Counted from the stretch's first letter, positions 8,036 through 17,249 are shown. The stretch: 64,000 nucleotides of DNA from Devosia sediminis (GCF_016411825.1 NZ_JAEKMH010000005.1:62001-126000), one strand, 5' to 3'. Notes: generated from the letters alone by a model not told the origin. Numbers and translations are program-made.

Positions 8036-8662
8036 CTACCACATGGTGGCCTTGGCGCGTTCCGGCCAGGCTTTGTCATAGGCTTCGCCACCCACCTGGT
8101 TCCCGGTCATGCCGGCCAGGATCTGCCCGGGTGTCGGCAAGCTCGCCGGATCGACGTGCCGTGCGGGGTTCCACAGTTCCGAACGGATGATAGCCCGGGC
8201 GCACTGGAAATAGAGTTCGTCGATTTCCAGCACGATGACCGAGCGGGGCGCCTTGTCGTCGACGGCAAAGCTTTCGAGCAGGGCTGGGTCGATGGAGAGA
8301 TGCGCCCGGCCATTGACGCGCATGGTCGTGCCCGAGCCGGGGATCAGGAACAGAAAGGCGCAACGGGGGTCGCGCACGATGTTCCTGAGACTATCGATGC
8401 GGTTATTGCCCCGCCGGTCCGGCATCATCAGCGTCGTGTCGTCGTGAATGCGGACAAAGCCGGCCTGGTCGCCGCGAGGGGAACAGTCGATGCCCTCCGG
8501 CCCAACGGTGGCAAGGGCGGCAAAGGGGCTGGCCTCGATCAGGCGCCGGTAGTCCGGTGTCATCGCGCGGGCCACCTTGGTGGTTGAAGCGGCGACCGGA
8601 GCGGGGAGATAGAGCGCTTCGAGCTGGTCGATGGAGCTGATCTGGTGGGGGCGGGCGGACAT
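8036..8662 (-). CDS. pyridoxamine 5'-phosphate oxidase-family flavoprotein
   Basis: 208 residues from ATG 8662; an in-frame GTG at 8671 is an alternative start. The fold is indicated by FAALATVGPEGIDCSPRGD, then PDRRGNNRIDSLRNI and FLFLIPG, which match the FMN-binding split-barrel group related to MSMEG_1061/DR2398 proteins. Members bind FMN or F420, but their substrates are mostly unknown, and the biosynthetic PdxH activity should not be assumed. It converges on the sensor kinase, with 7 bases between the stops. Confidence 0.8.
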   Translation of the reverse strand: MSARPHQISSIDQLEALYLPAPVAASTTKVARAMTPDYRRLIEASPFAALATVGPEGIDCSPRGDQAGFVRIHDDTTLMMPDRRGNNRIDSLRNIVRDPRCAFLFLIPGSGTTMRVNGRAHLSIDPALLESFAVDDKAPRSVIVLEIDELYFQCARAIIRSELWNPARHVDPASLPTPGQILAGMTGNQVGGEAYDKAWPERAKATMW

Positions 8663-8798
8663 GACCTTCACTCGGCGCGTGATGGAACAAAACTGGGTGT
8701 TTGGCTGTAACTATGACTATATGTCAGGCGAATGAAGGATCGACTGCGACTTTCGAATGGTCGCACCTTCCCATCCCGCACTTGCAAGGAGTTCTCCC

Positions 8799-9203
8799 AT
8801 GGACGGCCATGCCTTCCCCGTGACTCGCACCGATGCCGAATGGCGCGCCCGGCTCAGCGAGGAGCAATATTACATCATGCGCCAGCATGGCACCGAGCGA
8901 CCCGGCAGTTGCGCGCTGCTCTATGAAAAGCGCCAGGGCACGTTTTCCTGCGCCGGTTGCGACACGCCGCTCTTTGCCTCGACGCTGAAGTTCGAAAGCG
9001 GCACCGGCTGGCCCAGCTTCAACGACCCGATCCCCGGCTCGGTGGAGACCACCACGGACCGGAGCCACGGCATGGTGCGCACGGAAGTGCATTGCGCGAC
9101 CTGCGGCTCGCATCTGGGCCACGTGTTCCCGGATGGGCCCCCGCCGACCGGGCTGCGCTATTGCATCAACGGCGTCGCGCTGAATTTTACCCCGAATGAG
9201 TGA
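8799..9203 (+). CDS. msrB: peptide-methionine (R)-S-oxide reductase MsrB
   Basis: 134 residues from ATG 8799, chosen because AAGGAG lies 7 bases upstream; an earlier in-frame ATG at 8757 has no such site. Zinc is bound by C51-x-x-C54 and C99-x-x-C102. The catalytic Cys is C122 in RYCINGVALNF, and conserved ESGTGWPSF is present. MsrB reduces methionine-R-sulfoxide in oxidised proteins, recycled by thioredoxin. It is a single gene with its own terminator. Confidence 0.95.
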   Translation: MDGHAFPVTRTDAEWRARLSEEQYYIMRQHGTERPGSCALLYEKRQGTFSCAGCDTPLFASTLKFESGTGWPSFNDPIPGSVETTTDRSHGMVRTEVHCATCGSHLGHVFPDGPPPTGLRYCINGVALNFTPNE

Positions 9204-9209
9204 TGAAGG

Positions 9210-9235
9210 CCCCGGACGAGAGTCCGGGGTTTTTT
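9210..9235 (+). terminator. Rho-independent terminator after msrB
   Basis: CCCCGGAC (9210-9217), a GAGA loop, GTCCGGGG (9222-9229) and six Ts. Perfect 8-bp stem just after the msrB stop. Confidence 0.92.
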
Positions 9236-9281
9236 GTTTGTGCGGTGATGCAAGCGGCCGGGGCGCTGGCTCCAGACGGAA

Positions 9282-9409
9282 GGCCCCCTCACCCGGCCCT
9301 GCGGGCCGACCTCTCCCCCAGAGGGAGAGGTGTCGATCCGCGACTTTGGTAAACTCCCACCTCTCCCTTGGGGGAGAGGTCGACGGCGCAGCCGGCGGGT
9401 GAGGGGGCC
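9282..9409. repeat. long palindromic repeat, class 1 (C-tract/ACCTCTCCC type)
   Basis: A 128-bp imperfect inverted repeat. GGCCCCCTCACCC at 9282-9294 is matched by its complement at 9397-9409, and inner arms built on GACCTCTCCC pair across a short centre. It lies between the convergent msrB and hrpB genes. Related half-copies occur at about 33368 and 29568. Confidence 0.85.
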
Positions 9410-9414
9410 CTGCC

Positions 9415-11859
9415 TCAAGTGCCCCTTGGTTTTGCCCTGTTTGTTGCCGGAGCGGCAATGGGGTCGTCGGGCCAAGGGTGGCGGGGATAGCGGCCTTTGA
9501 GGTCCTTCTGCACGTCCTTCCAGCTCCCGCGCCAGAAGCCAGGCAGGTCGCGGGTGGTCTGGATCGGCCGGTGGGCAGGGGACAGCAGCACCAAAAGGAG
9601 CGGGAGCCTGCCATTGGCGACGGCAGGGTGGCGGTCGAGGCCGAAGAGTTCCTGCACGCGGATCTCGAGGGCCGGGCCGTTCTCCGCCGCGTAGTCGATC
9701 GGCAGGTGGCTGCCCGAGGGGGCGTGGAAATGGCTGGGAAGGAGCGTGTCGATCTCCTGTCGTCTGGCCCAGGGCAGGAGCGTATCGAGCGCCGCGCCCA
9801 GATGTTCGGCCGTGATGGCGGCAAGGCGCGTTTCGCCCGTTATATGCGGCACGAGCCAGGCGGGGTCGGCGGCCAGCGCGGCGTCGGAAAGATCCGGCCA
9901 GTTCCCGCCCAGGGTGTGGTGCAGAAAGGTCGCCCGAGCGCGCACGGCCTTCTGGTCGCGGCTCCAGGGCAGGTTTTCGGGTCGCTTCAGCGCGGCTTCG
10001 GCCAGCAGCGCCGCCGCCGCTTCGAAATCGGTGACGGGCGCGGTGTCGTCGGCCAGTTTGAGCGCATCGAGCCGGCGCTGGCGGCGGGCGCGGACCGAGC
10101 CGGTCTGGGCGTCGAAGGCGAGAGTGGTTTCGCTTCGGACGTGTGCGGCAAAGAGGGTTTCGAGGTCAGCGGGGTCGAGGGCGGCGGCCGAGCGGATGCG
10201 GCCCTGGGTGGCGCTGCCGGTGAGGTCGGCGACCACCAGCAACGGCGCCCCGGCCAGCGCATGGGTCTCGTCGAGCTGGGCCTGGCGGCCATTGGCGAGG
10301 CGGAAGCGGCCGCGGGGGCCGGCAGGCTGGGCGACACGGTCGGGGAAGGCACGCGCCAGGTGGTGGCCGGCGGCAAGCGCTTCGCCAGCGGCGTCGCCCA
10401 CCAGCTTGCTCCAGCGGCTGGCCATGGCGCGGGCATCATCGGCGCGGCGCGAGCGGTCGGCGCGAAAGCGTTCGAGGCGGCGGGCGATATCGGTATCGTC
10501 TCCGCCAAGGCCACGCTCGGCCAAGAGCACGGCCAACTCGGTGGCGGTGCGGGCATCACCATCGGCGGCGCCCGACACGACCATATGGGCGAGGCGTGGA
10601 TGGAGCGGCAGTTTTGCCAGCGCCTTGCCTGCCGGTGCGAGCCGGCCCGCCGTGTCGATGGCATCGAGCCGGACCAGCAGCGCCCTGGCTTCGCTCCAGG
10701 CCGGAGCCGGTGGCGGGTCGAGAAACGGTAGAGCCTTCGGGTCCGTGACGCCCCAGGCGGCCAGGTCGAGCACGAGGCCGGCAAGATCCGCGGCCAGGAT
10801 TTCCGGCGTGTCGAAGGGGTCGAGCGCTGCCGTTTGTCCCTGGTTCCAGAGCCGGATACAGACGCCCGGCGCGGTGCGGCCGGCGCGGCCGCGGCGCTGG
10901 TCGGCCCCGGCGCGCGAGACGCGGCGCGTTGCGAGCGTGGTCATGCCGGTAGCCGGCTCATAGACCGGCACGCGGCGGAAGCCGCTATCGACGACGATAC
11001 GCACGCCCTCGATGGTCAGGGAGGTTTCGGCGATGGAGGTGGCGAGCACGACTTTGCGGCGGCCCGCCGGAGCCGGCTGGATGGCGCGATCCTGCTCGGC
11101 GGGGGTCAGCTGACCATAAAGCGGGGCGAGATCGGTGTCGGGGGGCAGGCGGGTCGCGAGCCGCTCGGCGACACGGGTGATCTCCCCTTGGCCGGGAAGG
11201 AAGACGAGGGCGGAACCCTCGTGTTCCCAAAGGGCCCTGAGCGTTGCCGCAGCGACCTGGTCCTCGAGCTTTTGCAGCGGATCGGGCTCGGCATGGAGCG
11301 TTTCGACCGGAAAGGTGCGGCCCGGACTGTCGATGACCGGGGCGTCGCCCAGCAACCTCGCCACGGCGGCACCATCGATGGTGGCGGACATGACGAGGAG
11401 CCTGAGGTCGGGCCGCAGGGCGCGGGCGTCGAGGGTGAGCGCCAGGCCCAGATCGGCATCGAGGCTGCGCTCGTGGAATTCGTCGAAGATGACGGCGGCG
11501 ACGCCTGTCAGTTCCGGGTCGTCAAGCAGCATGCGGGTATAGACGCCCTCGGTGACTACCTCGATGCGGGTGCGGGCCGAGACCTTGGTCTCCATGCGAA
11601 CGCGGTAGCCGACGGTTTGGCCGACATCCTCGCCGAGGAGCTTTGCCATCTGCCGCGCGGCGGCGCGGGCGGCGAGGCGCCGCGGCTCGAGCATGACAAT
11701 GCGCCCGTCGCCGCGCCAGGGCGCATCGAGCAGGGCGAGGGGTGCACGCGTGGTCTTGCCGGCGCCGGGCTGGGCGACGAGGACAGCCGCCGTGCCACCG
11801 GCCAACGCCACCTGGAGGGCGGGCAGCGCAGCATCGATGGGCAAGGGCGGGAGCGACAT
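9415..11859 (-). CDS. hrpB: ATP-dependent helicase HrpB (DEAH/DExH family)
   Basis: 814 residues, the usual HrpB length. Walker A AQPGAGKTT at about 29-37, DEFH box at 126-129, motif III MSAT, then motifs TSIAETSLTI and QRRGRAGRT of the second RecA domain. The HA2 and HrpB C-terminal domains follow, the last ending in LPGFWRGSW-type sequence. HrpB is a DEAH/RHA helicase of unsettled bacterial role, probably in RNA metabolism. It is a single gene, divergent from the DUF72 gene with only 77 bases between starts. Confidence 0.93.
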   Translation of the reverse strand: MSLPPLPIDAALPALQVALAGGTAAVLVAQPGAGKTTRAPLALLDAPWRGDGRIVMLEPRRLAARAAARQMAKLLGEDVGQTVGYRVRMETKVSARTRIEVVTEGVYTRMLLDDPELTGVAAVIFDEFHERSLDADLGLALTLDARALRPDLRLLVMSATIDGAAVARLLGDAPVIDSPGRTFPVETLHAEPDPLQKLEDQVAAATLRALWEHEGSALVFLPGQGEITRVAERLATRLPPDTDLAPLYGQLTPAEQDRAIQPAPAGRRKVVLATSIAETSLTIEGVRIVVDSGFRRVPVYEPATGMTTLATRRVSRAGADQRRGRAGRTAPGVCIRLWNQGQTAALDPFDTPEILAADLAGLVLDLAAWGVTDPKALPFLDPPPAPAWSEARALLVRLDAIDTAGRLAPAGKALAKLPLHPRLAHMVVSGAADGDARTATELAVLLAERGLGGDDTDIARRLERFRADRSRRADDARAMASRWSKLVGDAAGEALAAGHHLARAFPDRVAQPAGPRGRFRLANGRQAQLDETHALAGAPLLVVADLTGSATQGRIRSAAALDPADLETLFAAHVRSETTLAFDAQTGSVRARRQRRLDALKLADDTAPVTDFEAAAALLAEAALKRPENLPWSRDQKAVRARATFLHHTLGGNWPDLSDAALAADPAWLVPHITGETRLAAITAEHLGAALDTLLPWARRQEIDTLLPSHFHAPSGSHLPIDYAAENGPALEIRVQELFGLDRHPAVANGRLPLLLVLLSPAHRPIQTTRDLPGFWRGSWKDVQKDLKGRYPRHPWPDDPIAAPATNRAKPRGT

Positions 11860-11936
11860 GACGGTGGGATAGCGGGGGTGGCCGATAGGGGCAAGAGGCG
11901 AGGAAACGCGAAGGCTGTTCCCGGCGTTGGCCGGGC

Positions 11937-12836
11937 ATGAGCAAGCAGGGCAAGATCAGCATCGGCGTATCGGGCTGGACCTACCAGCCATGGCGGGGAA
12001 ACTTCTATCCACCAAAACTGGTGCAGCGGCAGGAGCTGAGCTTTGCGGCAAGCCGCTTCAACGCACTTGAAATCAACGGCACTTTCTATGGCATGCAGAC
12101 GCCACGGGCATTCCGGAGCTGGACGGAGGCGGTGCCGGAGGGTTTCGTCTTTGCCGTGAAGGGGCCGCGCTACCTCACCCATATGCTCAAGCTCAAGGAG
12201 CCGGAGGGGCCGCTGGCCAACTTCTTCGCGTCGGGTCTGCTGGCCATGGGCGACAAACTCGGGCCCATGCTGTGGCAATTTCCCGAGCGGTTCGTCTTCA
12301 ACCCCGAGCGGATCGAAGCCTTTTTCCGGCTGCTGCCACGCGATACTGCACAGGCAGCCGCGCTGGCGCACAGGCATGACCGGCGGCTGCGGGCGCCCGC
12401 CCACTATGGCGACGGGGTAAATCGGCCGATGCGGCATGCCATGGAAATCCGGCACGAGAGTTTTCGCGATCCGGCCTTCATCGATCTCTTGCGCAAGCAT
12501 GACGTGGCGCTGGTCTGCGCCGATACGGTGGACTGGCCGCTGCTGATGGATGTGACGACAGACTTCATTTATTGCCGGCTGCATGGCTCGGTGGAGCTTT
12601 ACAATTCAGGCTATTCCGAAGCCGAACTGGACCGCTGGGCCGAGCGGGTCCACAACTGGTCGCGCGGGCAGGCGACGGACGGCAATTTCGTGACCGGGAC
12701 AACGGCAGACGGCGTCCGACGAGATGTCTTCGTGTTTTTCGACAATACCGACAAGCTGATGGCGCCGGGCGATGCTACGGGGCTAATGCGGCGGCTGGAG
12801 GTGGATTGGGCGCAGCGCCATCCATGGCCGCATTGA
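11937..12836 (+). CDS. DUF72 family protein (YecE-like)
   Basis: 299 residues. The beginning (IGVSGWTYQPWRGNFYP) and the LEINGTFYG block are diagnostic of DUF72, a TIM-barrel family of unknown activity. Conserved later segments include FAVKGPRYLTH and the C-terminal DVFVFFDNTDK. The ATG at 11937 has no strong ribosome binding site. It is divergent from hrpB and followed by an epimerase-like gene about 96 bases on. The family assignment is secure; no biochemical role can be given. Confidence 0.9.
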   Translation: MSKQGKISIGVSGWTYQPWRGNFYPPKLVQRQELSFAASRFNALEINGTFYGMQTPRAFRSWTEAVPEGFVFAVKGPRYLTHMLKLKEPEGPLANFFASGLLAMGDKLGPMLWQFPERFVFNPERIEAFFRLLPRDTAQAAALAHRHDRRLRAPAHYGDGVNRPMRHAMEIRHESFRDPAFIDLLRKHDVALVCADTVDWPLLMDVTTDFIYCRLHGSVELYNSGYSEAELDRWAERVHNWSRGQATDGNFVTGTTADGVRRDVFVFFDNTDKLMAPGDATGLMRRLEVDWAQRHPWPH

Positions 12837-12932
12837 GGACTTGTTCACCCCGGTGGGGCTTGGGAGTTCTCCCAAGTGCGATAATGCTTTAGCATGCGCG
12901 CCATCATCACAGAGGCCTGTCTGGAGCTGCGC

Positions 12933-13799
12933 ATGCAACTGACCCGTATCGCCAATGACCAGGTGACTGTCGATGTCGCGGCGCTGGGCGCGGAAATGCA
13001 ATCCATGCAGACCCGCGACGGCCGCCACTGGCTCTGGCATGGCGACGCGACCTATTGGACCGGCCGCTCGCCCATCCTCTTTCCGATCGTGGGCAAGGCG
13101 CCCAATGACAGCCTGACCATTGCAGGCGAGCGCTACCAGATGAGCCAGCATGGCTTTGCCCGGCGCAGCAATTTCGAGCTGGTGACCGAGGAAAGCGATC
13201 GCTGCGTGTATCGCCTCACCGCCTCGGAAGCCAGCAAGGCCATGTATCCATTCGATTTCCAGCTCGATGTCGAGCACCGGGTCGAAGGGCGGGCCGTGGT
13301 GGTGAGTGCCGAGGTGACCAATCGCGACACACGGGTCATGCCCTATGGCATCGGCTTTCATCCCGCCTTTGCCTGGCCGCTACCGGGCGCAGCCGGGCAG
13401 GTGCATAGCGTAACCCTCGAAGATGGCGGGGAGCCCGCTTTGCACCGTCTGTCGGGCGGGCTGGTGACCCCCGAGGCGCTGGCCTCGCCGTTCGTCAGGG
13501 GACGCCTCGAGCTGCGGCACGACGACTTTGCGCAGGACGCGATGGTATTCCCTGAGGGCGCGGGCGCCGGCCTGCGCTATGGGCCCGAAACGGGACCGAG
13601 CATCGAATTCATCTGGGAAAACCTGCCCAATCTGGCGCTCTGGACCAAGCCCGGCGCGGGCTTCATCTGCCTTGAGCCCTGGCACGGGACGGCGGCGGAA
13701 GTGGGGGGTTCGGACGAGCTCAGCGAGCGGCCCTATTCGGAACTGTTGGGGCCGGGCGCGGTGGCGCGCTATAGCTTCAGAGCGGAGCTCAGGGGCTAG
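12933..13799 (+). CDS. aldose 1-epimerase family protein (LacX-like)
   Basis: 288 residues from ATG 12933, preceded by GGAG. An ATG 39 bases earlier is also in frame but less well placed. The galactose-mutarotase-like beta-sandwich is indicated by SQHGFARRSNFEL, GIGFHPAFAWPLPG and the late ICLEPWHGTA block, with candidate catalytic His in the first two and Glu in the last. Proteins of this LacX-like branch interconvert anomers of sugars or sugar phosphates. No sugar operon is adjacent, so the substrate is open. Confidence 0.82.
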   Translation: MQLTRIANDQVTVDVAALGAEMQSMQTRDGRHWLWHGDATYWTGRSPILFPIVGKAPNDSLTIAGERYQMSQHGFARRSNFELVTEESDRCVYRLTASEASKAMYPFDFQLDVEHRVEGRAVVVSAEVTNRDTRVMPYGIGFHPAFAWPLPGAAGQVHSVTLEDGGEPALHRLSGGLVTPEALASPFVRGRLELRHDDFAQDAMVFPEGAGAGLRYGPETGPSIEFIWENLPNLALWTKPGAGFICLEPWHGTAAEVGGSDELSERPYSELLGPGAVARYSFRAELRG

Positions 13800-13835
13800 G
13801 TTCAAGTCTCCATTGCGGCCAATGCGGCGGCGTCA

Positions 13836-13937
13836 CCCCACCCTCATTCCCTCCCCATCAAGGGGAGGGAGGCGCAGGCATCGGGAGACCGTGTTCACTG
13901 TCTCCCTCCCCCTTTTGGGGAGGGATCAAGGGTGGGG
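13836..13937. repeat. long palindromic repeat, class 1 (CTCCC type)
   Basis: CCCCACCCT (13836-13844) and AGGGTGGGG (13929-13937) form the outer arms, and two CTCCCC..GGGGAG palindromes lie inside. It sits between convergent genes, as do most copies. Confidence 0.8.
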
Positions 13938-13944
13938 GCTCTCG

Positions 13945-15468
13945 TTATTCCGCCGCGCCGCGTTCGTCTGCGAGCGCATCGGGACCGGCGGGATCGCCGG
14001 GCGCGGTTTCGGCGCCGAGGTCCGGGAAGGCGGCGATGCGCGCACCCCGAAAATCGGTGCGCAGCACGATCAGGCCCCGTTCCTCGAACCAGGTCAGCAG
14101 GCGCCGAGCGCGGCTTGCCGAATGGGTGCCGTAGAGGCGGGCCAGCGTCGCGTCGGACGGGCAGGGGGCGCCGGTCAGCGCCGCCTGGGCAATGACCAGG
14201 AATACGCCCTGCACGTCGTCGGTCAGAGTTTCGGACAGCGTCAGCGCCTGCTGCCAACCGTCGGAGGCCGCGGTCTCGGCGTCCGGGGCAACCCGGGCAA
14301 CGGCGAGGAGGCGCTTGAAGGCGGGCAGCGCCGGCGGCTCGCCCGGCACGCGGCGGATGCGGCAGCGCACCAGAAAATCCTGATAGAGCTGGGCGGTGGT
14401 GCGGAACCCCGCATCGGGATCGCTCATCAGCTCTTCCATCACCGCGGCGACCATGGCCTCGCGCTCCGCCGCGTCGATCTCGGGGAAAAGCGAGACCGGC
14501 TCGGCGGGAGCCTCGGCGCGGGCCCGGGCGCGGGCTTCGGCGACCTGGGCAAGCAGTTCATTGGTGGAAGGCGGCGGCGGCGGGGGCGGGCGGCGCACCA
14601 TCGGGCGCGCCAGTTCTTCCGGATCCTGGGTGAAGATCAGGTCGGCGGCGTCGACGGGCGCCTCGGGCAGCGGGGTCAGCTTGGGGCTGGTGGAGCGGGC
14701 CGAGGTTTCGACCGCGCCAATGGTGATCGGCAGCGGGCGGCGCGAAATGGCGGGGCCCAGGGCAACGAAATGGCCGCGGGCGAGGTCGCGGAACTGCTCG
14801 GCCTGGCGCCGGTCCATGCCCAGGAGATCGGCGGCGCGGGCCATGTCGATATCAAGAAAAGTGCGGCCCATCAGGAAGTTGCTGGCTTCGGCCGCGACAT
14901 TCTTGGCGAGCTTGGCCAGGCGCTGGGTGGCGATGACGCCGGCCAGGCCGCGCTTGCGGCCGCGACACATCAGGTTGGTCATGGCGCCAAGGGACAATTT
15001 GCGTGCTTCATCAGACACTTCGCCTGCCGCGGCGGGGGCAAAGAGCTGGGCTTCGTCGACCACGACCAGGACCGGATACCAGTAGTCGCGATCGGCATCG
15101 AACATGCCGCCGAGGAAAGCGGCGGCGGCGCGCATCTGCTGCTCGACATCGAGGCCCTCGAGATTGAGGACGACCGAGACGCGGTGCTGGCGGACGCGGG
15201 CGGCGATGCGGGTCAGCTCGGCCTCGGTGCGGGTCGCGTCGACCACCAGATGTCCGTAGCGCTCTGAAAGCGTGACGAAATCGCCCTCGGGATCGATGAC
15301 GCATTGCTGCACCCAGGGGGCGGATTGTTCGAGCAGGCGGCGCAAGAGATGCGACTTGCCGGACCCGGAATTGCCCTGCACCAACAATCGGGTAGCCAGC
15401 AATTCCTCGAGATCCATATGGGCGGCGCCGTCCGTGCGGCTCTGTCCCATGTCGATGGCGACCTGCAT
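13945..15468 (-). CDS. HerA-like/DUF87 P-loop ATPase
   Basis: 507 residues from ATG 15468 with GGAG upstream. Walker A QGNSGSGKS ends at about 39 and Walker B LVVVDEAQLF comes near 150-160. The sequence between (CVIDPEGDF, then CRGRKRGLAGVIATQRLAKL) matches HerA/FtsK-like ATPases of the DUF87 group, usually hexameric DNA or protein translocases. A run of seven Pro near the middle separates the ATPase from a C-terminal part of unknown fold. No NurA nuclease neighbour is visible. An inverted repeat GCTAAC-N5-GTTAGC (15528-15544) lies 60 bases upstream and may be an operator. Confidence 0.8.
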   Translation of the reverse strand: MQVAIDMGQSRTDGAAHMDLEELLATRLLVQGNSGSGKSHLLRRLLEQSAPWVQQCVIDPEGDFVTLSERYGHLVVDATRTEAELTRIAARVRQHRVSVVLNLEGLDVEQQMRAAAAFLGGMFDADRDYWYPVLVVVDEAQLFAPAAAGEVSDEARKLSLGAMTNLMCRGRKRGLAGVIATQRLAKLAKNVAAEASNFLMGRTFLDIDMARAADLLGMDRRQAEQFRDLARGHFVALGPAISRRPLPITIGAVETSARSTSPKLTPLPEAPVDAADLIFTQDPEELARPMVRRPPPPPPPSTNELLAQVAEARARARAEAPAEPVSLFPEIDAAEREAMVAAVMEELMSDPDAGFRTTAQLYQDFLVRCRIRRVPGEPPALPAFKRLLAVARVAPDAETAASDGWQQALTLSETLTDDVQGVFLVIAQAALTGAPCPSDATLARLYGTHSASRARRLLTWFEERGLIVLRTDFRGARIAAFPDLGAETAPGDPAGPDALADERGAAE

Positions 15469-15594
15469 CTTTTCTCCGGCTGGATGCGTCCCGTTTCCAG
15501 CGGAAGGCTGACGCACGGCTACAATTTGCTAACGGACTGTTAGCACGAACCGCGGCGATTCGAGTGTCACGCTAAAGCCGGTTCCACAAATTGA

Positions 15595-16218
15595 TCAGCC
15601 CGGCTTGCGCGCGATGATGAAAACCGCGGCCTTGGGGTTGGGCTGCCAGTCCTGCTCGATGACGAAGCCGGCGCGCGTCAGGGTGGCGCGGAGGTCGTCG
15701 TGGCTCATGAAGCCGATCTGCGGGAGCTTGCCGAGCAGCTTGCCCAGGGCAGCCACCGGGGCCAGGAGTTTCAGCGGCCCGCCCATGCAGGCAGTGCTGG
15801 AGACGAAGCGGCCGCCGGGCTTGAGCATGGCGAAGACCCGGTCGACGACGGCGTCGCGGTCCTGCATCAGGTGCAATATGGAGAGGCCAAGGACCATGTC
15901 ATAGCCGGCGGCCGGCAGCGGCATGGTGGTGATGTCGCCCTGCTCGAAGCTGACATTGGTGACACCGGCGGCGCGGGCCTTTTCGCGCGCCTTGTCGAGC
16001 ATGCCGGCGGAAAAGTCCACGGCGCGGACCGAGCGTACGAAGGGGGCGTGAGTGATGGCGGTGCCACCGGTGCCGCAGCCGAATTCAAAGATGTCCATGT
16101 CGGGGGTGAAAAAGGCCTGGGTGCGCGCCAGCTTGGTGCGATAGGCCTCTTCGTCGGCAATGGGCTGGGCCGCATACTTGTCCGCCAGCCGGTCCCAGAA
16201 CGCGCTCATTTCAGCCAT
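15595..16218 (-). CDS. class I SAM-dependent methyltransferase
   Basis: 207 residues from ATG 16218. Motif I is IFEFGCGTGGTA, the acidic motif II is VRAVDFSAGMLD, and the post-motif region FEQGDITTMPL is followed by GYDMVLGLSILHLM and LKPGGRFVSST. These identify a Methyltransf_11/25-type small-molecule methyltransferase. The acceptor cannot be predicted. It is divergent from a LysR regulator, which may control it. A longer upstream reading frame would cross the intergenic operator region and is rejected. Confidence 0.85.
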   Translation of the reverse strand: MAEMSAFWDRLADKYAAQPIADEEAYRTKLARTQAFFTPDMDIFEFGCGTGGTAITHAPFVRSVRAVDFSAGMLDKAREKARAAGVTNVSFEQGDITTMPLPAAGYDMVLGLSILHLMQDRDAVVDRVFAMLKPGGRFVSSTACMGGPLKLLAPVAALGKLLGKLPQIGFMSHDDLRATLTRAGFVIEQDWQPNPKAAVFIIARKPG

Positions 16219-16297
16219 GGCAAAGCCTCTGCTTCTCAACTGCGTGAAGATTAGCGCTGGCCGCACAAGAACGAAATTGAAGAAATTGGCAGTTTCG

Positions 16298-16315
16298 TTA
16301 TGCTTTTTTGCATAA
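16298..16315. promoter_or_regulatory. candidate LysR operator in the divergent promoter region
   Basis: TTATGC (16298-16303), six Ts and GCATAA (16310-16315) form a perfect dyad containing a T-N11-A pattern, just before the LysR gene. A second dyad, ACGAAA (16271-16276) with TTTCGT (16293-16298), overlaps it. Position and symmetry fit autoregulation plus control of the divergent methyltransferase. Confidence 0.45.
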
Positions 16316-16327
16316 GGGAGACGTGTT

Positions 16328-17200
16328 GTGCCGTCGGACTGGAACCAATTTCGAGCCTTGCTGACCACGGTGGAGGCCGGATCGCTGTCGGCGGCGGCCA
16401 AACGACTGGGCCTGACGCAGCCGACGCTGGGCCGGCAGGTCGCGGCACTGGAGGCGGAACTGGGGCTAGCGATTTTCGAGCGGGTCGGGCGGCGGCTTGT
16501 GCTGACCGAGGCCGGGCAGTCGCTGGTTTCCCATCTACGGGACATGGGTGAAGCGGCCGAACGCGTGGCGATGACGGCCACCAGCCAGTCGCAGGCGATC
16601 GAGGGCGTGGTGCGGATCACCGTCGCCGACATCTATGCCGGCTATGTGCTGCCGCCCGTGCTCGAGCGCATCAGGCGGGAGGCGCCGGCCATTCGCATCG
16701 AGGTGCTGGCGACCGGCTCGATCAGCGATCTCATGCGGCGCGAAGCCGACATCGCCATCCGCCACCTGCGGCCCGAACAGGACGGGCTCATCGCCCGGCG
16801 CTGCAAGGATACCGATGCCTTTATCTATGCCGCGCCTGACCTGCTCGAGCGGATGGGAAATCCAAGGACCGGGGAGGACCTGGCGCGCGGGGATTTCGTG
16901 GGTGGCATGGGGGACAATGCGGACTTCATCGCCATGGTGCGGGCCCGCGGCGTGCCGCTGGGCCAGGCCAATTTCCGGCTCGTGACCCAGAGCGGCATGA
17001 CCGGCTGGGAATGGGTGCGCAAGGGCCTGGCCCTGGGCGGGATGGTGGAGGCGGTGGGACGGCTGACGCCTGACGTCGTGGTGGCGCTGCCTGACCTCGA
17101 GCCGATACCCGTGCCAGTCTGGCTGGTGACGCATCGGGAACTGCATACCAGCCGGCGGATCCGGCTGGTGTTCGACATGCTGGTGGAGGCGTTTTCGTAA
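16328..17200 (+). CDS. LysR-family transcriptional regulator
   Basis: 290 residues from GTG 16328, with GGGAG upstream. The winged helix-turn-helix occupies about residues 1-60 (LTTVEAGSLSAAAKRLGLTQPTLGRQ region), followed by a LysR substrate-binding domain to about 290. The ligand is unknown. It is divergent from a SAM methyltransferase, the usual LysR target arrangement. It is followed by a 292-bp gap filled with palindromic repeats. Confidence 0.9.
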   Translation: MPSDWNQFRALLTTVEAGSLSAAAKRLGLTQPTLGRQVAALEAELGLAIFERVGRRLVLTEAGQSLVSHLRDMGEAAERVAMTATSQSQAIEGVVRITVADIYAGYVLPPVLERIRREAPAIRIEVLATGSISDLMRREADIAIRHLRPEQDGLIARRCKDTDAFIYAAPDLLERMGNPRTGEDLARGDFVGGMGDNADFIAMVRARGVPLGQANFRLVTQSGMTGWEWVRKGLALGGMVEAVGRLTPDVVVALPDLEPIPVPVWLVTHRELHTSRRIRLVFDMLVEAFS

Positions 17201-17218
17201 GAACGTCGAGGGTGCGAG

Positions 17219-17249
17219 ATGGATTGCCCGGTCAAGCCGGGCAATGACG
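17219..17249. repeat. short palindrome, class 3 (TTGCCCGG..CCGGGCAA)
   Basis: TGGATTGCCCGG, a short spacer, then CCGGGCAATGACG. Similar copies are at about 25347 and 32281. First of three repeat types stacked in the 17201-17492 gap. Confidence 0.8.

Noticed and set aside
12856..12873. Hairpin CTTGGGA-GTTC-TCCCAAG after the DUF72 gene as a terminator
   Set aside because: No T-run follows in either direction that fits a Rho-independent terminator, and the next gene is in the same direction.
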